Assembly: GCA_022747635.1 (NCBI GenBank)
Contig: JAKTNV010000018.1
Span: 3,686,427-3,750,426, forward strand
Length of the DNA stretch: 64,000 bases
Direction of reading: 5' to 3'
Origin: Hetaerina americana
Taxonomy: Eukaryota; Arthropoda; Insecta; Odonata; Calopterygidae
Shown here: positions 56,613-64,000 of the stretch, piece by piece
How positions within the stretch are numbered: position 1 is the stretch's first letter
How the letters are laid out: every line of letters starts with the position of its first letter
Position numbers and translations under genes: made by a program
Notes under the pieces: model-generated
Databases searched by the model: none
Told to the model about the DNA's origin: nothing
Seen by the model: the letters and a program-made list of their open reading frames with translations, nothing else

Positions 56613-56813
56613 GCCCTGGTGGCGGTGGGGTACCGTCCTCGCCTACCAACCCAGAGGTCGCGGGTTTGATTCCCGCCTAGGTGGATTAACCTCCATCTAG
56701 GGCTTGATTGTATGTGATTGTCTTCAATTTAAAGTCTGTAATGTAAGGGTTAGGTGGAAGAAGGGACTATAGGTCTCAACCTTGCCCAATTAAGTCGGAA
56801 ATAAAAATAAATA
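56613..56813 (+). mobile_element. tRNA-derived SINE, family 2, copy b
   Basis: A box GGTGGCGGTGGGGTA, B box GGGTTTGATTCCCGCC, body AACCTCCATCTAGGGCTTG, tail AAATAAAAATAAATA. Confidence 0.87.
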
Positions 56814-56916
56814 TTCCTTTCAAAATATACCCTATATTGATACTGCATCCTAATTCTGAGATGATTTTGGTGAACACGTCGATTAAAAGTAAAACTCCTT
56901 AACTTAGTTGAATCTA

Positions 56917-58194
56917 GTCTGAGGGTAATTTAAGAAGTTCTTGGAATGGAATAGAAATAAACTACTTACATCAGTGCCACTTTTTTTATTTTTTACTTTA
57001 GTCTCCCTTTACAACAATGCACTTGGTCCAGCGATGTTCCAATGTCTTCGCCCCATCTCCAAAATTAGATTCCTTCAGGCCAGCAGCACATCCATCTACT
57101 TTGGCTGACAATTTTTCATTTGAAGAGAATCCCTCCATCCATAGAGGAAAATTTTCAGCTCGGAGAAGAGATGAAAATCCGATGCATCTAAATCAGGCAA
57201 ACACGGTGGGTGAGGTAACAACTTGCATCTGAGTTCACATGTTTTTGCCATGGCAACTTGTGTGGGCATGCACTGCCTTGATGAAAGATGACTTCCTTCC
57301 TTGTCGAACATAGCCTTTTTCGTGTATCTTCTATTGTAGTTGGTCCAGGAAGTTGTAGCGTAGTATTGTCCAGTAATTGTTTGAAGAGTGGAAGGTTAAT
57401 CCATCGGCAGAATCCCTTTTGCATCCCAGAAAACTGAACCCATCACCTTTCCTACCGAAAATATTGCCTTTGCTTTCTTTGTGTGATGGAGAATCGACAT
57501 GTTCCCACTGCTTTGACTGCTGTTTAGTCTCTGGGGTGTACCTTAAGTTTCACCTGGGGCCACAAACTGACGTAGAACATCTTGCATCATGGTTGCCCTT
57601 AAAACAGGCCAAACATTGCTCCGAAATTTCCATTCTGATGCATTTTTAATCCTGCATCAAGAGTCGCAGCACCTATCCACCCGATTATTTTCTCATATCC
57701 GATTCCACCGTTAAAAAGTGATATTCCCTCTTGACGACAGCCTTACAGCTTCAGTGATTTCTCACTTTCAGTGGATGATCCTCCATGACCATTTTATGCA
57801 AAGATTTCTGGGGTAGTGGCATGTTTTGACCGACCTCTTTTGGGGACCATCATCTAAGTTGTCCCAAGCAAACAAACTTGTTTGTCCACTTGGCAAGAGT
57901 TGAATATGAAGGAGCAGAATCCCCAAGAGTGTTCTGAAAGTCGGTATGAATTTCCTTTGCTTTCACACCTTTCGTTATGAAGTATTTAATCACTGCTAAA
58001 ATCTTAATTTTTTTCCATCTTCACAAATCACTAGATGGGAACACAAACAGAGAGCATCCGCACCCCGGATCTCTTCACAGAGCACCCACACATTACATGT
58101 TTACTCAAAGAATTAACCCTTACTGCATGGGAAACTCGTTGTGCTAGCGCTGACATTTGGTGGCAATTCCAAGAACCTTTCAAACTACTTTTGT
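56917..58194 (-). mobile_element. mariner, full length but heavily decayed
   Basis: About 1.28 kb. Terminal repeats share GTTCTTGGAAT about 20 bp in from each end. On the minus strand the start MEK... is near 58015. KMVMEDHPLKVR, KKVIFHQ-like (KEVIFHQGSACPHKLPWQKH, altered D249 block) and LLPHPPCLPDLDASDFHLFS (D284 block, altered) follow. Many frameshifts; not functional. Confidence 0.8.
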
Positions 58195-58559
58195 ACATGA
58201 TCTGAAGTTCATAGTAAAAGAGAGGTGCATAATCTCATATTTATCTGTCTTCTCTACCCTTCTATATATGAGTAACGATCATTAAGTCCAACATATAACT
58301 TTGTACAATGGAACATTGCTATGCTTGCATTCCCTAAGCTTAATGAGCAATGCTCATTAAGCATAGGAAATAATTCTCATAACAAGCAAAAATACTTTTT
58401 TAAAGTGAAAAGATTACTAGAATAATTGTGAACCTGCTGCTTCAGTTTGTTTAGCACTTGTTCCACTTGCATCTTAGTGTAACTTGTGATCAAACATTTA
58501 TCTAACTTGTGTACAGACATTATGTTTTATTTTTTGGCCAAAATGTAATAATATTTTGA

Positions 58560-59665
58560 GCCAATTTTTAAAAATATCCATGAAGAAATAACCACAAAGA
58601 GGACAGCCATAACAAAACAAACATTAAGCGCAGGAATAAATAGTAAAATCATTGAAAGGCCAGGACAAGGTTTCATCATGGCTGATCTGGCACGCACATG
58701 TAATCGATTTCCGTCGCAGATTTCCACAACCCTCAAGAACAAGGGCAAGATTAAGGAGGTGGACCCTTCAAAGAGAATAACAAGAATATCTTTGTAGTGG
58801 TTAAGTATTCTCAAGACTGTTGAAAGGTTGCTTCTCATATGGATTAAAGAAAGCAATTGCAATGCGACACTATTTACGAGAATATCATTTGTGAGAAGGG
58901 AAAGTGATTTTCAAAGACTTTGTTATGAAGATGCTAAGATCATAAACGGGTCAAGAAATATTTAAGGGGAGCTGTGTGTGGCTCGGGCAGTTTTATGAGA
59001 AGAACTGGCATCCACGGCATGGTGAGGCAGCAAGCTCCGACCCAAAGGCTGCAGAGAACTTCATCAGTGACTTCAAGAAATTCACAGATTATGAGGGTTA
59101 CCTGCCGCAATAGTTATTTTATTGTGATGAGACGGTTTCTTCAGGCAGATGATGCCAAAGAAAAACATAAAACATGAGAAGAGAATGCAATGTCTGGCCA
59201 CAGGCCAATGAAAGACCATCTCACGCAGCCATTGTGCACCAATGCATGTGGCGATTTGTACCCCTGCTATTATATTACACCCCTGCTTGATTACCATTCA
59301 GAAAATCTTCAAGAATTGTGGAATCCAGGAGAGCACAGGCTAAACATGATGTGGACGTCATAGGAAAGCATGGGAAATTGTTGCATTGTACACTGAAAAA
59401 CATCACCCAAATAAGGTAGGGATTATGCACATTACAAATTTATTTAATTCTAATTTTGTCGCATTTCCCATAAATTTTTAAGCTTTGAGATGCAAGTGAA
59501 GAAGGAAGCTTAAATACACAAGTGAAGATGAGGAAAATGTATTGAAAAATCTAATTATTTAACCTCAATTGTTTCTTCACAGCTGTTTGCGAATTACACT
59601 CTCCCGCAGAGTTCTCCAAAGTGAAATATTTTGCAGATGACTGTGGGCCCAATGTTTCAACACTT
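58560..59665 (+). pseudogene. Tigger/pogo-like (CENP-B/Jerky type) transposase remnant
   Basis: Plus strand. The N-terminal helix-turn-helix reads KIIERPGQGFIMADLARTCN, then TTLKNKGKIKE. The CENP-B-type second domain is recognisable in VERLLLIWIKESN. The catalytic part begins MRRTGIHGMVRQQA and continues with the DYEGYLP block, a frame-broken CDETG block (near 59120), an ALYTEKHHPNK block near 59390, and a last DDCGPNVSTL near 59636-59665. Stops and frameshifts throughout. Confidence 0.72.
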
Positions 59666-60871
59666 TAAAATTTGTCATAAGTGAGTCATTCAACAAGTCC
59701 ATAGAAAAATTGAAAAAAAAATTATACCGGATAGATTACATTTATCTTTCCACAAATCTTCACTAACTCTCCTGATCAAGAAAAGCCTCAAATCTTGTTA
59801 CGAAATCACACTGCTAAGAAAAACAATTTGAAATAGGAATGGATAACCACAAGATATTTTTAAAACCATTAAAAGTCTTGAGACTTTCAACAGTTAGGCA
59901 TTATGCCTCAATCAACCTTTGTAACACTTTATATGAATGCATTGCTGAACAATTTACTATTATTTTCAATAGTTATTTCCAATCTTGTATTTCCCCTTTA
60001 GCTCTTAAAAAGTCGGAGCAAAAGATGACTCTCAGTGCCACCACCCTATTTTTGTAATTTCTCTAAATCCATAATCAAATTTCAGCTCCACAACTTCCTG
60101 GAAGTCAATGAAATATTCATTCCTCACAATATGGCTTACACTTAAGTAAAACTATGACTCATGCTCTTCAGCCTACCACCAACACCATTTTGAACTCAAT
60201 TATCAACGAAATATTTATCAATTTAATATCTATCAATCACTATCCATAAAATGGCGATGGAAACCTTCATGGTTGGTTAACTTGTCCCAACTCCCTCTTT
60301 ACATGTCTGGCGGAGTGATCTTTTAATACTGTGGCAATGGCCTTTCCTATGCAAAACAAGTCTTTGAATGCTATGGCTTAAGTAACCATCAGAACTTCTG
60401 GACGACCAATTTTTTTAAATTCAAAATAAAGCCACTAAAATGCAAAATCCAGGTTTATTTTTGCCAAACTCATTCACATATTGTCACTTAACTCGTGGGA
60501 GAGGCAATGCGCAATTAATTCAGCAGTCTGTTGCTGTTATCTTAGAAAGGTCCCCATCACTCTCCATTGCTCATTTTTTTACATAGTGCCGCCAATTAAT
60601 TAAAAAAATAATATTAACTAAATAAAAAGTTAAAAAACATAATTATATATGTTTAATTACTGTAACCAGGTTTAAAACAGAATTCCAAAGGAAACTTTTT
60701 GGTCCTTTTATCTCAAGTAACATGCAAAGAGGACCTCGATAAGAACCATGTTTCAGAAGAATGTACAAATCCTAGAAAGAAAAATTACCAGATGAAGACC
60801 AATTTGAATGTCTGACAAGCCAGACAATTGAAAAGCCATTTCAACACTTACACAGAGGCCAACAACCATTA

Positions 60872-61180
60872 GGGATCAGGATGGAGCGGTGGCTAACGTC
60901 CAGGCTTCCCACCCTGAGGGCCCAGATTTGAATCCCTGAGGCAGCAGCTTTTTTTCAGTTGCATCTTGATCCCTACTTGAGGTGCTTTGCGGAGATCACT
61001 TTAAGTGAGTAAGATGTCCATCGGATGGGACATTAAACTGCGGACCCCTAGGTGCATTTCGACAAAAGTAGGCTAATGCCGACCGACTGCGGGTTTCCTC
61101 CCACCCCTTCCTTCCCCATCCATCCCTAATGGCGCAAATGACCTTAGCTGTCAGTCACCTCTCATACAACTACTACTATT
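60872..61180 (+). mobile_element. tRNA-derived SINE, family 1, copy c
   Basis: Head GCGGTGGCTAACG and a B-box-like AGATTTGAATCCC, body with GATCCCTACTTGAGGTGC, 3' tail GCAAATGACCTTAGCTGTCA, then ACTACTACTA. This copy shows the clearest match to the 3' end of the I-like LINE at 27269-27325. Confidence 0.87.
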
Positions 61181-64000
61181 ACCAATGCCAACAACCATTT
61201 TGGCTTAGTTGTGCAGAGGAGAATTGGAAAAGACAAAAAGCATTCATAATGTACTTGGATTCGTAGAAAACAATCTTAATATCGACCGGCATGCAATGCT
61301 CCCTCTGGAGTAGACCTGGGATTACTATCAAAGAACAGAAGAATGATCCATATCTCGTTTAAGGACCAAACAGTTCACAATACAGACATAAGTTTACACT
61401 GATGGTATTGATGGGAAGTGAGTGCTTTAGTAATTCCTGTAGCATTTTTGCACTTCCTTAGTTCTGAAACAAAATTATATTTACAAAATAAAATATTAAT
61501 CAAAATATTTTATTACTCTCAACTTAACCACCTCTTTTTGAAACCAATGAAAAATCAAGCCACGCTTTGTCTATGGCTTCATATTTCCAATCAGTCACGC
61601 CATTTCAATCAGAATATAACCACTACTTTTACATGGTTCCCCGGGATTGATTTCATTTACGAACACTTAAGACTGAAAAATATTTTGCAAGTGCAACATA
61701 AAAAACAATGAATTCCATTAATTTTCTATTATCTAGTCACAACGATTTAGGGGAGGAAAGGTTTAAACAAATGTTATTACTTCAATGGGTGAAATAATTA
61801 TAAACAGTATAGCACCTCAAATCTTGAAGGATTATTTTAATTGCAGATTATATGTTTTTTGTTGGGCTAGAAATTGTTATATACAGCTGAAATCAGGTAG
61901 CCCAAAGATGCAGATTTAATATTCTTTACTGAATAAGATTCTACTATTTTGGTGTTATATTTAGGGACCACATTGTGTTTCCATCATTCTTAGTATATAC
62001 AGTTCAGCACTGATTTGCATTATTGAAATTGGAGTTTCCTGCAATTTACAACAGGGAAAACTAGGGACCAAAGAATTTCTGGATTTCGGGCACTCAATAT
62101 TATAAAATTAAAGGCAAGAGTTTACAATCCAAAAGCTCACTTTAGCCTCACCTGTTACCATTTTTGGGCTTCCCAGAGCTTGGAATTCCAGGTGGAAAGT
62201 CCTCCACTTTGTTACAGAAAATTCGGAGGTATCAAACTTAATGCAGAAAAAAATCAAGCTATTATCGATTCATAAAATACTGGCTAGAATAATAATTAAA
62301 TCAATAAATAACTGCATTAACTCCAATCTCCAGATCAATGAGATATTTTGTTATGTGCAGTCTCTCCGAGGCATATCCACTCTACAGGGAAGTGTCCCTC
62401 CTGCCTCATCAATGTTGCACTCATTCCCTTTAAACACCCTTGCTCCGTCATTTCCACCACCGGCGCTCTTCAAACCCTCAATGCCTACAAATACATCAGG
62501 GGCCACCACTTCCACCAAAACCATCAGACTCCAGCTCACCTCGTCTATTCCCCAGCAGCAACCATTAACCACCCAGGAACCATCCCATTCCACAAGTCAG
62601 TTCACAGGGGATCCAACCGTCTAGTTCCCTATCATATTTCTCTCAGCAATGTCCAAAGTTTGAGTTACTAATACTATTCCTTAATCTTTACCTATCCTGT
62701 ATTTCATTTCACTCTTCACCCAACCCTTCCTTAACCATTGACCATTAAATTCAAATCACATAACAACATCAATTTATTTGCACTCACCAAGACAAAACAC
62801 CCCCATCAAGGCAATCTTATAGTGTAGTGGGGATGAGCCTAGAGCTAAGAACTACATTTCTCAACCCTAAAATGATCATCTCCAATTGGGATGTCCACCC
62901 TAGAATAAAATGGAATAACTACAGGCAGTTGTGAACTAGGAATGCCTCTCACTGACTGCAATATGTCAATTACCTTTACTGTAACTTCCCATTTCAATTG
63001 AGGGCTTTCATATCAAGATAAAAATTTGTTATGACTTAATACTAAAAAGGATTTTTTTTCACTCTTAGCCATTCCTGAAAATACACACTTCACAGAAGAA
63101 ACAAATCAAACAGCAGAATACCTACAGTGATAGAGCATATTCATAATCATCAGAGAAGTTGTAATGAAACTACATCTAAAGGTGTGAATGAAGTCATTGG
63201 CTTCATCGGTGACTATGAATGAAAGAAATTTAAGACAAATTATTGAAATTGGTCCACGATTCAAGTCCTGGGTATGTCCTCAGGTGGCCCAAAACAATGA
63301 CAAGTAAGAATAGACCATGTGAGAACTTTTTGTACTGGCATAATGCTAATAAACGGCAAGGGAGAAACCAGCGATAAAAATGCCAACGAGAAACCTTTTC
63401 CCCAAGAGACAATTGGTTATGCACTCGATTACCTCAGATCCTTTGACATCAGTATATGAATCGCTGGATGAATAAACACTGAAACCTTATCACATAACCT
63501 GATGTGTATCGTATCATATCTATAAATACATTAAATTTAAATAATCGGCATTTAAATTACTGAAACGAAACGGCATACATAATAAGTCATATCAATCAAA
63601 TTTTACTCCGAAATACAAGAGTTACAGAACAACTGTGAATTCAAAAAATGCAAAATCAATAAGAGTTTTCAAACCTGAGCAGAACTTTCGCTGGGTGATT
63701 TGAAATCATACGTTCATAGTGTACATACTAGAACCTAAAAAGGGCAGTATTAGACAATAAGAATTGTTCCGCGAAGTTCTTCAATAGAAATTTACTATAT
63801 TATTCCATTATGCGCAACACAGACCTTGCTGCCATGCTCTTACCTGCTTAGAGCAAGGAAAGACAGCAAGTGAGCAAATACAATGTTTCCATTCGAAGAA
63901 CGGCTATCCAAATTTGCCATTGAACAAACTCTTCACTTGGCAGAGACTGGACAGTTAGAATAGACAATTACGGTACAACATTCCCAAATTAATACAAGAC

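Larger units (their letters stand above)
51640..64000 (-). other. probable alpha-SNAP intron 1 (5' exon not seen)
   Basis: No exon encoding the alpha-SNAP N-terminus was found. The listed TEs occupy part of it. 51640-52590, 54550-56610, 59666-60870 and 61181-64000 hold no feature I can support. A run of pyrimidine-rich plus-strand sequence lies at 55490-55780. Confidence 0.5.

Noticed and set aside
62140..62210. Possible small minus-strand exon (PPGIPSSGKPKNGN followed by a GTGAGG donor)
   Set aside because: It does not resemble the alpha-SNAP N-terminus, and the acceptor side is weak.
62241..62671. Frames of 107 and 127 residues near the right end
   Set aside because: Overlapping frames of Pro/Ser/His-rich composition, no splice sites that fit, no similarity recognised.

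Overview
This window is a repeat-dense stretch of an animal nuclear genome, most likely an arthropod and probably an insect. The one conserved host gene I can assign is alpha-SNAP (soluble NSF attachment protein). It lies on the minus strand, its exons carry canonical GT/AG splice sites, and its protein reads closest to insect alpha-SNAPs as I know the family. There are no operons, Shine-Dalgarno sites or other prokaryotic signs. Almost everything else is transposable-element (TE) sequence: CR1-, L2/Jockey-, RTE- and I-like LINEs, Penelope-like elements (PLEs), tRNA-derived SINEs, mariner elements, a Tigger/pogo remnant and a piggyBac remnant.

Layout. 1-9000: a CR1-like LINE (minus), an almost complete mariner (3377-4662), an RTE-like LINE remnant (plus), a candidate host 3'-terminal exon (6150-6242), a SINE and a diverged ~100-130 bp tandem repeat. 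9000-18500: a second mariner, an unidentified RNase H-like fragment, an RTE-like LINE fused to a Penelope RT remnant, SINEs, an unclassified dispersed repeat, and a Penelope 3' end with a mutated hammerhead ribozyme. 18500-25200: an L2/Jockey-like LINE and a 2,722-bp near-perfect inverted duplication (arms 19154-21875 and 22450-25171, 574-bp spacer). 25172-34250: a CR1 fragment abutting a truncated mariner, then a ~5.6-kb I-like LINE with ORF1 and EN-RT-RNase H ORF2 that is nearly intact, abutting an RTE-like remnant. 34346-39060: AT-rich sequence with microsatellites and no gene seen. 39061-64000: the alpha-SNAP gene. Its four 3' exons are at 51443-51637, 48195-48484, 39994-40167 and 39061-39210. 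The first coding exon is not seen and probably lies beyond the right edge, so 51640-64000 would be intron 1. The introns hold five mariner, Tigger or piggyBac remnants, three Penelope pieces and several SINEs.

The points I find most interesting are these. (1) The giant inverted duplication shows no net indel between its arms. (2) A family of hammerhead-ribozyme motifs sits at Penelope ends; its stem III hexamers differ between copies yet stay palindromic. (3) A 5'-truncated Penelope element is bounded by inverted terminal repeats, each carrying a full hammerhead core. (4) A SINE family has a 3' tail matching the last ~50 bases of the I-like LINE, the signature of a SINE/LINE partnership. All calls come from reading the sequence; no database search was run.
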